A DNA stretch of 64,000 bases from an uncultured Bacteroides sp. (GTDB taxonomy: Bacteria; Bacteroidota; Bacteroidia; Bacteroidales; Bacteroidaceae): contig NZ_OY787466.1 of NCBI RefSeq assembly GCF_963678845.1, positions 496,001-560,000 on the forward strand, in the 5' to 3' direction. Of this stretch, positions 41,780 through 49,803 are shown piece by piece. Position numbers and translations under genes: made by a program. The notes beneath the pieces are model-generated. The model made no database searches, was not told where the DNA came from, and saw nothing but the letters and a program-made list of their open reading frames with translations. Within the stretch, counting starts at the first letter, position 1. Each line of letters begins with the position of its first letter.

Positions 41780-42148
41780 ATGAAAACAATTGCACTAACA
41801 AAAGATGAATTTCTTACAAAGGTGGCTAATTATAAGGATAGTCCCGATGAGTGGAAGTATCTGGGTGATAAACCTGCGATTGTAGATTTTTATGCTTCAT
41901 GGTGTGGCCCATGTAAGTTGATTGCTCCAATCCTTGAAGAACTGGCTTTGGAATATTCCGGGAAAATCTATATATATAAAGTAAATACCGAAGAGGAAGA
42001 AGAGCTTGCATCTGTATTTGGCATTAGAAGTATTCCTTCTTTGCTGTTTGTTCCTATGTATGGTGTGCCTCATATGGCACAGGGGGCAATGCCGAAATCT
42101 GCATTTAAAGCTGCAATACAGAAGGTGCTGCTGAAGCTTGAAAACTAG
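41780..42148 (+). CDS. Thioredoxin (TrxP-like)
   Basis: A 122-residue thioredoxin domain. The active site is FYASWCGPCK with Cys42 and Cys45, preceded by EWKYLGDKPAIVD and followed by YKVNTEEEEELASVFGIRSI and the cis-proline loop SIPSLLFVP. The N-terminal extension TKDEFLTKVANY resembles the Bacteroides TrxP group, whose members are exported. Here no signal peptide is in frame, but one is encoded immediately upstream in another frame (41673-41747). As it stands the protein would be cytoplasmic. It reduces protein disulfides. Confidence 0.85.
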   Translation: MKTIALTKDEFLTKVANYKDSPDEWKYLGDKPAIVDFYASWCGPCKLIAPILEELALEYSGKIYIYKVNTEEEEELASVFGIRSIPSLLFVPMYGVPHMAQGAMPKSAFKAAIQKVLLKLEN

Positions 42149-42200
42149 AAGTGTGCTTTTCTCTTGGGTTTTATGGTGTTCTCGTGAGCGGAACAGATTG

Positions 42201-42290
42201 CTTCCATTAAAAATCTTTCGTGAATAAATAAAAATATAACCTGTTAGACTGGATAACATAACCTGTTAAGTTTTTAATTATTAATGGAAG
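42201..42290. repeat. Inverted repeat enclosing two TAACCTGTTA copies 22 bp apart
   Basis: CTTCCATTAA (42201-42210) and TTAATGGAAG (42281-42290) are a perfect 10-bp inverted repeat. Between them TAACCTGTTA, a near-palindrome (TAAC/GTTA), occurs at 42237-42246 and 42259-42268, exactly 22 bp apart, the same spacing as the other arrays in this window. Confidence 0.55.
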
Positions 42291-42873
42291 ATCAGAGTTG
42301 TTCTTGACTTTGATTTCTGGTGATAGAATGATTGAATGTTAATAAATGCATATTGGCTTCCTGGATTAATCAGTAATATGACTTTTAATTGGCCGATTTG
42401 CATCATCTAAAGTTTTCAACTATTTGATAAATAGGGATGAAACACTTTTTAACTCGCTTTTGCTCTTAAAAAGGATAAAACTTAAGGTTGTTTTCTGACA
42501 ATACGTTTTACTTTTTGAGGTAATGTATTGATAATAAGCTGCGGAAAAATTATTCCTACCCCCTATAAAAACAAAAAAGAAGGTATGATTTTCCGCGGGT
42601 TAATTTTAGGAATTTACCAGCAAATTTTATTGCAGATTTAACGAAGCAGACTTCTATGTTAAATCAAGATGATTTATGTACAATGAATCTTTCGGTAAAG
42701 TAGGGTGATTAATAGGATGATTAAGAGACCTTTATTCTGCTTTTTTCCTTTTTGTTTAGAATGTATTCTTTGTGGAGCGCATTGTGGCTTAATAAATTGA
42801 GGTATAATGTACTATATCCTTTTTACTGAATGCAAAATCCTGATAGAAAGTTTTTTTTTTCTAATAATTATCT

Positions 42874-42881
42874 TATCTTTG
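42874..42881 (+). promoter_or_regulatory. Promoter -7 element for rpsA
   Basis: TATCTTTG is an exact TAnnTTTG match, with a T10 tract just upstream (42851-42860). It is 63 bp before the rpsA ATG. Confidence 0.65.
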
Positions 42882-42944
42882 CGCCCGATTTATATAGTCA
42901 ATATAATGTCTTACTTAATTAAAGGTATTTAAACAAAATTATTA

Positions 42945-44744
42945 ATGGAAAATTTAAAGAACGTTGCTCCTGTTGAAGATTTCAACTGGGATGCGTATGA
43001 AAACGGTGAAACCTTTGTTGGTGCTAGCCACGAAGACCTTGAAAAAGCATACGATAGTACGCTTAACAAAGTGAATGACCGCGAGGTTGTTGACGGAACT
43101 GTAATCTCAATGAACAAACGTGAAGTTGTTGTTAACATTGGTTACAAATCAGATGGTATCATTCCTTTGAATGAATTTCGTTACAATCCTGAATTAACAG
43201 TAGGTGATAAAGTAGAAGTTTACATCGAAAATCAGGAAGACAAAAAAGGTCAGTTGATCCTTTCTCACAAAAAAGCTCGCGCTGCTCGCTCTTGGGATCG
43301 CGTTAATTCAGCTCTTGAAACAGAAGAAATTGTTAAGGGCTTCATCAAGTGCCGCACTAAGGGTGGTATGATTGTTGATGTATTTGGTATTGAAGCATTC
43401 TTACCAGGTTCTCAAATTGATGTTAAACCTATCCGCGATTACGATGTATTCGTTGGAAAGACTATGGAATTCAAAGTTGTTAAAATCAACCAGGAATTCA
43501 AAAACGTTGTTGTTTCTCACAAGGCTCTTATCGAAGCTGAACTTGAACAACAGAAAAAAGAAATTATTGGCAAACTTGAAAAAGGACAGGTTCTTGAAGG
43601 AACTGTTAAAAATATCACATCTTACGGTGTATTCATCGACTTGGGTGGCGTAGATGGTTTGATCCACATTACAGACCTTTCTTGGGGACGTGTTAGCGAT
43701 CCTAAAGAAGTGGTTGAATTGGATCAGAAGCTTAACGTTGTTATCCTTGACTTTGATAACGAAAAGAAACGTATCGCTCTTGGTTTGAAACAACTTACTC
43801 CTCACCCATGGGATGCTCTTTCAGCTGAACTGAAAGTAGGTGACAAGGTAGAAGGTAAAGTAGTTGTTATGGCTGACTACGGTGCATTTATTGAAATTGC
43901 TCCAGGCGTAGAAGGTTTGATCCACGTATCTGAAATGTCTTGGTCTCAACACTTACGCAGTGCACAAGACTTCATGAAGGTAGGTGACACAGTTGAAGCT
44001 GTTGTTCTTACTCTTGACCGTGACGAACGCAAAATGTCTTTGGGTATCAAACAATTGAAACAAGATCCATGGGAAACTATCGTTGAGAAGTATCCTGTAG
44101 GTAGCAAACATGTTGCTAAGGTTCGTAATTTCACTAACTTCGGTGTATTCGTAGAAATTGAAGAAGGTGTTGACGGATTAATCCACATCTCTGATCTTTC
44201 TTGGACTAAGAAAGTTAAACATCCATCTGAATTCACTACTATTGGTGCAGATATCGATGTTCAGGTTCTTGAAATCGACAAAGACAATCGTCGTTTGAGC
44301 TTAGGCCACAAACAATTGGAAGAAAATCCTTGGGATGTATTTGAAACAGTATTCACAGTAGGTTCAGTACACGAAGGAACAATTATCGAAATGCTTGATA
44401 AGGGTTCTGTAGTTGCTCTTCCTTACGGTGTTGAAGGTTTCGCAACTCCTAAACATCTTGTAAAAGAAGACGGTTCACAAGCTCAGTTAGACGAAAAACT
44501 TGAGTTTAAAGTAATCGAATTCAATAAAGATGCTAAGAGAATCATCCTTTCTCACAGCCGTATTTTTGAAGATGCTGCAAAAGCAGAAGAAAAAGCTGAA
44601 AAGAAGGCTGCTTCTAAGAAAACAACAACTAATAAGAAAGAAGATGCTGCTCCTGCTGTAACAAATCAGGCTGCTTCAACTACATTAGGTGATATCGATG
44701 CTTTAGCTGCATTGAAAGAACAAATGGAAGCTGATAAAGACTAA
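42945..44744 (+). CDS. rpsA: 30S ribosomal protein S1
   Basis: A 599-residue protein made of about six S1 OB-fold repeats. The most typical ones have patterns such as GTVKNITSYGVFIDLGGVDG, LIHITDLSWGRV, GKVVVMADYGAFIEIAPGVE and AKVRNFTNFGVFVEIEEGVD. It brings mRNA to the small ribosomal subunit. The C-terminal tail (about 545-599) is a Lys/Ala/Glu-rich low-complexity region ending LGDIDALAALKEQMEADKD. The codon choice is regular, as in a highly expressed gene. It has its own promoter and terminator. Confidence 0.96.
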   Translation: MENLKNVAPVEDFNWDAYENGETFVGASHEDLEKAYDSTLNKVNDREVVDGTVISMNKREVVVNIGYKSDGIIPLNEFRYNPELTVGDKVEVYIENQEDKKGQLILSHKKARAARSWDRVNSALETEEIVKGFIKCRTKGGMIVDVFGIEAFLPGSQIDVKPIRDYDVFVGKTMEFKVVKINQEFKNVVVSHKALIEAELEQQKKEIIGKLEKGQVLEGTVKNITSYGVFIDLGGVDGLIHITDLSWGRVSDPKEVVELDQKLNVVILDFDNEKKRIALGLKQLTPHPWDALSAELKVGDKVEGKVVVMADYGAFIEIAPGVEGLIHVSEMSWSQHLRSAQDFMKVGDTVEAVVLTLDRDERKMSLGIKQLKQDPWETIVEKYPVGSKHVAKVRNFTNFGVFVEIEEGVDGLIHISDLSWTKKVKHPSEFTTIGADIDVQVLEIDKDNRRLSLGHKQLEENPWDVFETVFTVGSVHEGTIIEMLDKGSVVALPYGVEGFATPKHLVKEDGSQAQLDEKLEFKVIEFNKDAKRIILSHSRIFEDAAKAEEKAEKKAASKKTTTNKKEDAAPAVTNQAASTTLGDIDALAALKEQMEADKD

Positions 44745-44766
44745 TTATTTAGTTAAATAAATCATT

Positions 44767-44797
44767 AAAGGGGTTGCCGATTGTCGGTAGCCCCTTT
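44767..44797 (+). terminator. Terminator of rpsA
   Basis: AAAGGGGTTGCCGA (44767-44780) pairs with TCGGTAGCCCCTTT (44784-44797), with two G-U pairs and a TTG loop. The T tail is weak. It lies 23 bp after the stop. Confidence 0.75.
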
Positions 44798-44812
44798 CGT
44801 TTCAAAAAAAGT

Positions 44813-45727
44813 ATGGAAAAATTTGAGGTACATATATTAGGATGTGGGTCAGCTTTGCCTACCACTCGTCATTTTCCTACTTCTCAAGTGGTGAACTTAA
44901 GGGATAAACTCTTTATGATTGATTGTGGAGAAGGAACGCAGGTTCAGTTTCGTAGATCCAAACTAAAATTCTCACGCCTGAATCATATTTTTATATCCCA
45001 TCTTCATGGAGATCATTGCTTTGGCTTGCCCGGGCTAATATCTACATTTAGTATGTTGGGACGAACAGCAGAACTTTGCATTCATGCTCACCGTGATATA
45101 GAAGTTTATCTAAATCCTATACTTGATTACTTTTGTCAGCACCTGCCATATAAAGTTACTCTGATTCCTTTTGAGACTAAAAAACCTGAGCTGATTTATG
45201 AAGATCGCTCTCTTACGATAACAACCATACCTCTAAACCATCGTATGCCTTGTTGTGGCTTCCTTTTTGAAGAGAAAGCGGAAAGAAATCATATCATTCG
45301 TGACATGGTAGACTTTTACCAGGTTCCGATATCTCAGATAAATCGTATAAAGAATGGCGAAGACTATGTAACTCCCGAAGGGGAAGTAATTCCCAATAGT
45401 CGCCTTACTCATTCAGCCAATCCTCCACGCAGATATGCTTATTGTTCAGATACCATTTATTATGAAAAAATAGTTGAGCAGATTAAAGGTGTGGATCTTT
45501 TGTTTCATGAAGCAACTTTTGCTCAGAACGAACTTGCACGGGCCAAACAAACTTATCATACTACAGCTCGCCAGGCTGCACAGATAGCTCTTGCTGCTAA
45601 CGTTAAGAAATTATTGATCGGGCACTTTTCAGCCCGGTATGAAAATGATTCAATCTTTCTTCAGGAAGCAACGGAAATTTTCCCAAAATGTGAGCTTGCA
45701 AAAGAAGGACTACGTATAGATATTTAA
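44813..45727 (+). CDS. rnz: Ribonuclease Z
   Basis: A 304-residue enzyme from the ATG at 44813; the in-frame TTG at 44774 would put the start inside the rpsA terminator hairpin. It has the zinc motif ISHLHGDHCFGLPG (HLHGDH at 63-68), MIDCGEGTQVQFRRS (35-49), a flexible-arm region in the middle, and the C-terminal YCSDTIYYE, LFHEATFA and LIGHFSARY segments with metal ligands. It cuts the 3' trailer from tRNA precursors. Length is normal for the short bacterial form. Confidence 0.94.
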   Translation: MEKFEVHILGCGSALPTTRHFPTSQVVNLRDKLFMIDCGEGTQVQFRRSKLKFSRLNHIFISHLHGDHCFGLPGLISTFSMLGRTAELCIHAHRDIEVYLNPILDYFCQHLPYKVTLIPFETKKPELIYEDRSLTITTIPLNHRMPCCGFLFEEKAERNHIIRDMVDFYQVPISQINRIKNGEDYVTPEGEVIPNSRLTHSANPPRRYAYCSDTIYYEKIVEQIKGVDLLFHEATFAQNELARAKQTYHTTARQAAQIALAANVKKLLIGHFSARYENDSIFLQEATEIFPKCELAKEGLRIDI

Positions 45728-45806
45728 AAGGTTTAAACCTTATTGTTTGTATAATAAGACCGGAATGTTTACATTTGTTCAATAAAGTAAAATGAAAAGC
45801 TTATTG

Positions 45807-46118
45807 ATGAAAAGATTTACCCTGTTTCTTTTATTAATCTTCTCACTCTTTTCCTGTCCTGTAGCTTTTCCTCAGGAGGGAAGAAGGTCTTTGCCTATTG
45901 ATAATGAGCAGGGTTCCATTGCTTTGACTGTTATAGGAAACAGTGTTCGTATACAAAATGCCGCGCCGGGATCTATATTGGAAGTGTACAATATATTAGG
46001 AATGAAAGTAACTTCTATAAAGATTGATTCAACAGATAAGACATTTACTTTAAATTTGCCCAAAGGTTGGTATATTTTGAAAATAGAGAACATAGCCCGA
46101 AAGGTGGCAATAAAATAA
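45807..46118 (+). CDS. Small exported protein with T9SS sorting-domain-like fold
   Basis: A 103-residue protein from the ATG at 45807 (an earlier in-frame ATG at 45792 adds five residues). A signal peptide covers about residues 1-23. The remainder (ALTVIGNSVRIQNAAPGSIL, then VYNILGMKVTSIKID, then FTLNLPKGWYILKIENIARK) is the beta-sandwich pattern of a type IX sorting domain, but no cargo domain precedes it. It could be a stand-alone relic or a small surface protein. It sits between rnz and an L,D-transpeptidase gene. Confidence 0.65.
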   Translation: MKRFTLFLLLIFSLFSCPVAFPQEGRRSLPIDNEQGSIALTVIGNSVRIQNAAPGSILEVYNILGMKVTSIKIDSTDKTFTLNLPKGWYILKIENIARKVAIK

Positions 46119-46238
46119 GATCTGCATTAACTGTATCTTTTGAATTACTCAATAAGTCTCTTAATCGTGATTTCTCTTTGTGAATGATTTCTTTTTTGCT
46201 GAATAGTTTATTTCTAGTTGTAATTTCCCAAAAAACTT

Positions 46239-46246
46239 TATCTTTG
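46239..46246 (+). promoter_or_regulatory. Promoter -7 element for the L,D-transpeptidase gene
   Basis: TATCTTTG matches TAnnTTTG, with TTG 18 bp upstream (46218-46220), 20 bp before the start. Confidence 0.6.
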
Positions 46247-46266
46247 TCAGCAATAATGAATTCAAA

Positions 46267-48096
46267 ATGATGAACGAAGAAAAATACATGATAAAGCGTT
46301 TGATACTTCTCTTTTCTTTCTTTCTGCTTACTATGTATGCTTGCTCTCCTGATAAATCAGAGATGGATTATCTTAACTTACCTTCTTTTCAGAAGATGAG
46401 TAATCCTTGTTTCGTGATTAATGCAAAGAAAGTTCATAAGAGACTACTGAGGCTTTGCGTGGAGAGAAGTACTCATTCTGTCCGAGATTCAGCATTGTAC
46501 CATTATTACGCACAAGAGGGCGCATCTCTTTGGCTTACTTCTTTTGGCGATTGGGCAAGGGTTGATCTATTGCTTTATTGGTTGGAAAATTCCCGGAGTC
46601 ACGGATTAAACCCTGAGAAGTTTTATGTGTCAAAGATAAAAATAAATCTGACTAAATTGCGTTCTTTGAATATTGACGAAAAAGATAATATCAATAAAAT
46701 CCTTGCGGAACTGGAATATGATCTTTCATCAGCTTATCTATGCTACGTTAGCGGACTGAGTTACGGGTTTGTCAATCCGCATCGAATTCTCAATAATATT
46801 GATGAAGCGGAACTTAAGCCGGGTGAAATCAGAGATTCTCTGGCTCCCAAGAAAATGAAGATCTATTATTCAATTCCTTTGAAACGTTGCAATAGGGCTT
46901 TTGTAAATAAGGCACTTGGTGCTGTGAAAGGAAATCTTTCTGCTTTTTTACAGGAGGTTCAGCCTAAAGATCCATTTTATCTGCGTATGCAGAGAGAATA
47001 TCTAAGATTAAGTGTTCAAACAAATACGTCCTCTGACGATATTCCGGATATTGGAGACGCACTACTTAAGGTAGGTGATGTGAATCCTGCTATACCTTTG
47101 ATTGCAGAAAAGCTTATAGCACTTGGTTATCTTCCAAGAATAGAGCATGCAAGTAGTATATATTCTTCTCTTTCACCGGAGCTGCTTGTTGCAGTTAATT
47201 TGTTTAGAACAAGAAATAATATGCCTGTAGATAAATCTATAGGTAGTTATACTATTTCAGCACTTAACTGCCCTTTGAAACATTACAAAGATCAGTTGGC
47301 TGTTAACATGGAGCGGATGAGGTGGCAAAAGAAAATGGATAAAGGGCACAAATATGTAATGGTTAATACTGCTGCTTTTATGTTGCAGGCTGTAGATGAT
47401 AAAGTAGATTCTGTTTTGAGAATGAAGATTTGTTGTGGATCTTATGAAAATAAAACACCACTTTTGGCTAGCAGGATTGTATACATGCAGATGAACCCTT
47501 ATTGGAATGTGCCTAAGTCGATTGTTCGTAAAGAGATTGTCCCGGCATATCTCAAAGATCCGGCTTATTTTGAGAAGCATCAGATGAAGGTATATGATAA
47601 AGAAGGTAATGAGGTAAATCCTCTTTCTGTGAAGTGGAATAGTTATGAACAAGAGATACCATTTAGTGTTAAACAGGAAAAGGGGGAAGGGAATTCATTG
47701 GGAAGACTAATTTTCCGTTTTCCAAATGCTTTTGCAGTTTACCTGCATGATACACCTTCTCGCTGGGCATTTATGAAGTCCGACAGGGCTGTGAGCCATG
47801 GTTGTGTACGACTGGAAAGGCCTCTGGATTTTGCTTTCTTTCTTCTGAAGAAAAAGGACGAAAAAGTAATGGATAAAATTCGTATTGCGATAGATATTCC
47901 TCCGGTAACAAAGAAGGGTAGGGAATTATTGGAATCACCGGAGTATAAACCAATGAAGACATTTGGCTTTCCGGAGTCGGTGCCGCTTTTTTTAGATTAT
48001 TACACAGTGTTTTTGTCTCAAGGTGGAACACTGAATTATTGCGATGACATATATAAGTTTGATAAGCCTTTGTTGAAAGAGCTAAGAAAAATATAA
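46267..48096 (+). CDS. L,D-transpeptidase, YcbB-like lipoprotein
   Basis: A 609-residue exported protein. The hydrophobic signal starts at about residue 8 (an ATG there, 46288, is an alternative start) and ends with MYACS, a lipobox-like site. A scaffold region follows (about 50-270), then a peptidoglycan-binding-like segment (AEKLIALGYLPR, about 275-330). The YkuD catalytic domain contains YLHDTPSRWAFMKSDRAVSH followed by GCVRLERPLDF; the SHGCVR cysteine is the nucleophile. It would form 3-3 crosslinks in peptidoglycan or attach proteins to it, in the periplasm. An ECF sigma gene begins 10 bp downstream. Confidence 0.9.
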   Translation: MMNEEKYMIKRLILLFSFFLLTMYACSPDKSEMDYLNLPSFQKMSNPCFVINAKKVHKRLLRLCVERSTHSVRDSALYHYYAQEGASLWLTSFGDWARVDLLLYWLENSRSHGLNPEKFYVSKIKINLTKLRSLNIDEKDNINKILAELEYDLSSAYLCYVSGLSYGFVNPHRILNNIDEAELKPGEIRDSLAPKKMKIYYSIPLKRCNRAFVNKALGAVKGNLSAFLQEVQPKDPFYLRMQREYLRLSVQTNTSSDDIPDIGDALLKVGDVNPAIPLIAEKLIALGYLPRIEHASSIYSSLSPELLVAVNLFRTRNNMPVDKSIGSYTISALNCPLKHYKDQLAVNMERMRWQKKMDKGHKYVMVNTAAFMLQAVDDKVDSVLRMKICCGSYENKTPLLASRIVYMQMNPYWNVPKSIVRKEIVPAYLKDPAYFEKHQMKVYDKEGNEVNPLSVKWNSYEQEIPFSVKQEKGEGNSLGRLIFRFPNAFAVYLHDTPSRWAFMKSDRAVSHGCVRLERPLDFAFFLLKKKDEKVMDKIRIAIDIPPVTKKGRELLESPEYKPMKTFGFPESVPLFLDYYTVFLSQGGTLNYCDDIYKFDKPLLKELRKI

Positions 48097-48106
48097 CAGA
48101 ATAAAT

Positions 48107-48661
48107 ATGACTCCATCATATAACGAGAAAGAAATACTGGCATTACTACAGCAGGAGCAAACGCAAAAGGAAGCGTTCTCTAAGATTGTGGCACAATACA
48201 GTGAGCAACTTTACTGGCAAATCCGGCGAATGGTGCTTTCTCATGAAGATGCGAATGACTTGTTGCAGAATACTTTTATAAAAGCATGGACTAATATTGA
48301 TTATTTCCGTGGGGAAGCAAAACTCTCGACCTGGCTTTATCGTATAGCACTTAATGAATGCCTTACTTTTCTCAATAAGCAACGGGCATCTTCTTTGGTG
48401 TCTATTGATGAACCCGAGGCGGATGTTGTGACTAAGCTGGAAGGTGATCCTTATTTCTCTGGTGATGAAGCACAGCTCTTGTTACAAAAAGCTTTGCTTA
48501 CTTTGCCAGAAAAACAGCGGCTGGTATTCAATCTAAAATATTATCAAGAGATGAAATATGAAGAGATGTCTAATATTCTGGGCACTTCTGTTGGGGCATT
48601 GAAGGCTTCTTATCACCATGCGGTGAAGAAAATAGAATATTTTTTAAAAGATTCCTTTTAA
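48107..48661 (+). CDS. ECF-type RNA polymerase sigma factor
   Basis: A 184-residue sigma factor with sigma2 (QYSEQLYWQIRRMVLSHEDA, NDLLQNTFIKAWTNIDYFRG, TWLYRIALNECLTFL) and sigma4 (LPEKQRLVFNLKYYQEMKY then EEMSNILGTSVGALKASYHH). It begins 10 bp after the L,D-transpeptidase stop and is followed by a short membrane protein gene (53 bp) and a small exported protein gene, an arrangement like sigma / membrane regulator / envelope stress effector. An envelope role is inferred from these neighbours. Confidence 0.92.
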   Translation: MTPSYNEKEILALLQQEQTQKEAFSKIVAQYSEQLYWQIRRMVLSHEDANDLLQNTFIKAWTNIDYFRGEAKLSTWLYRIALNECLTFLNKQRASSLVSIDEPEADVVTKLEGDPYFSGDEAQLLLQKALLTLPEKQRLVFNLKYYQEMKYEEMSNILGTSVGALKASYHHAVKKIEYFLKDSF

Positions 48662-48714
48662 ACCTTTTGTGTAAAAGAGAGTCATAGTGATATATAGAAA
48701 AGGAGAGATATAAT

Positions 48715-49083
48715 ATGAAAGAAGAAGATGAAATAATGAGAAAGTGCGGCAATGGTAATCCTTTTACTGTACCCGAAGGCTACTTTGATCACTTCAGAGA
48801 CAACGTAATGGAAAGGTTACCAGAGAAAGAAGTACAGACTTTTAGGAAGCCAGGCCGAACGATGTGGAGTAAGGTTAAACCTTGGTTCTATATGACGGCT
48901 GTTTTTGCCGGAATGCTTTTTGGTATTCATTTTATGCTGAATCTAACATCTTCTGAGGAGTCAGGGAAATCACCTGTACGTGCAGAAAAAGAGATGGTTA
49001 CAGATCAGGATGTAGATGTGATGATGGATCATTCCATGATGGATGATTATTCTTTATATGAATGTTTAACGGAAGCTGAGTGA
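48715..49083 (+). CDS. Small single-pass membrane protein, putative regulator of the adjacent sigma factor
   Basis: A 122-residue protein with a soluble N-terminal part (NPFTVPEGYFDHFRDNVMER, 15-34), one membrane helix (about 60-80: WFYMTAVFAGMLFGIHFMLN) and a periplasmic acidic, Met/Asp-rich tail. The VPEGYFDxF motif recurs in Bacteroidales proteins encoded next to ECF sigma factors. The topology would suit an anti-sigma factor, but no zinc-binding or other anti-sigma signature is seen, so the role is inferred from position. Confidence 0.65.
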   Translation: MKEEDEIMRKCGNGNPFTVPEGYFDHFRDNVMERLPEKEVQTFRKPGRTMWSKVKPWFYMTAVFAGMLFGIHFMLNLTSSEESGKSPVRAEKEMVTDQDVDVMMDHSMMDDYSLYECLTEAE

Positions 49084-49111
49084 CAGCCGTTTTAAATAAT
49101 AGATTGATATT

Positions 49112-49555
49112 ATGAAAAGAATATTTTTGTTATTAATAATTTCTTGCTTAGGGTTTATCGGCTCTTTTGCACAGGAATGGGGAGGAAAGCCGAAAATGTC
49201 TCAGGAAGAGTTTCGTCAAAAGCAAGAAGCGTTTATTACTGAAAATGCAAAATTGACAAAAGAAGAAGCAGCCAAATTCTTTCCAATTTATTTTGAAATG
49301 CAAGATAAAAAGAAGGCTTTAAATGATAATGCGTGGGCTCAGTTTAAGAAAGGGAAAAAAGATAATATCTCCGAAGCACAATATGAAGCAATTATTACCA
49401 GTTTGCTTAATGCGCGTATTGCATCTGATAAATTGGAAAAAGCTTATTTCTATAGATTTAAAGAAATTCTTTCCTGCGAAAAGATTTTTAAGATACAAGG
49501 AGCCGAAATGCATTTCCATCGGGAATTATTAAAAGATTTTGGTCGTAAACATTAA
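49112..49555 (+). CDS. Small exported helical protein, Spy/CpxP-like
   Basis: A 147-residue protein with a signal peptide (about 1-20, ends GSFAQ). The mature part is helical and charged: MSQEEFRQKQEAFITENAKL, then LTKEEAAKFFPIYFEMQDKK, then a C-terminal basic HFHRELLKDFGRKH. The LTxEEAxxFxPxY pattern resembles the periplasmic Spy/CpxP-type family found next to sigma factors in Bacteroidales, whose E. coli members chaperone or dampen envelope stress. It lies 28 bp after the membrane protein gene and ends in a strong terminator. Confidence 0.7.
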   Translation: MKRIFLLLIISCLGFIGSFAQEWGGKPKMSQEEFRQKQEAFITENAKLTKEEAAKFFPIYFEMQDKKKALNDNAWAQFKKGKKDNISEAQYEAIITSLLNARIASDKLEKAYFYRFKEILSCEKIFKIQGAEMHFHRELLKDFGRKH

Positions 49556-49584
49556 CTTAGATTTACATATATTAGAGTAGAAAG

Positions 49585-49620
49585 ATAGTGGGGGTGCCTT
49601 TTTTAAGGCATCCCCACTAT
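49585..49620 (+). terminator. Strong intrinsic terminator
   Basis: A 16-bp stem (49585-49600 / 49605-49620) with one G-U pair and a TTTT loop, followed by TTGTTTTTAT. It separates the sigma-factor operon from the PUL. Confidence 0.85.
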
Positions 49621-49803
49621 TTGTTTTTATAAACTATAATTTTTCTTTTTTGTTTATATTATGCTGTCTTTCATTATTTTGAGATGATTTTTTTTCTAAT
49701 GTTTTTTTAATTTAGGTGATTACATGGAATGATATAGTACGTCTACTAATGTAAAATGCTATAAGAATATTTAAATATTTGAGTCATTTGTAATTAAAAT
49801 ACT

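Larger units (their letters stand above)
42149..42944. other. Long noncoding region between thioredoxin and rpsA
   Basis: About 800 bp without a supported gene. It contains the paired palindromes (42201-42290), a hairpin GCGGAAAA / TTTTCCGC (42541-42548 / 42589-42596) whose interior holds TACC / GGTA, and the rpsA promoter (42874-42881). The hairpin lies some 280 bp upstream of the promoter and so is outside the short rpsA leader predicted from it; another upstream promoter would change this. Nothing else was recognised. Confidence 0.5.

Noticed and set aside
42149..42944. tRNA or other known RNA gene
   Set aside because: No cloverleaf or known RNA pattern could be found by eye in this long noncoding region.
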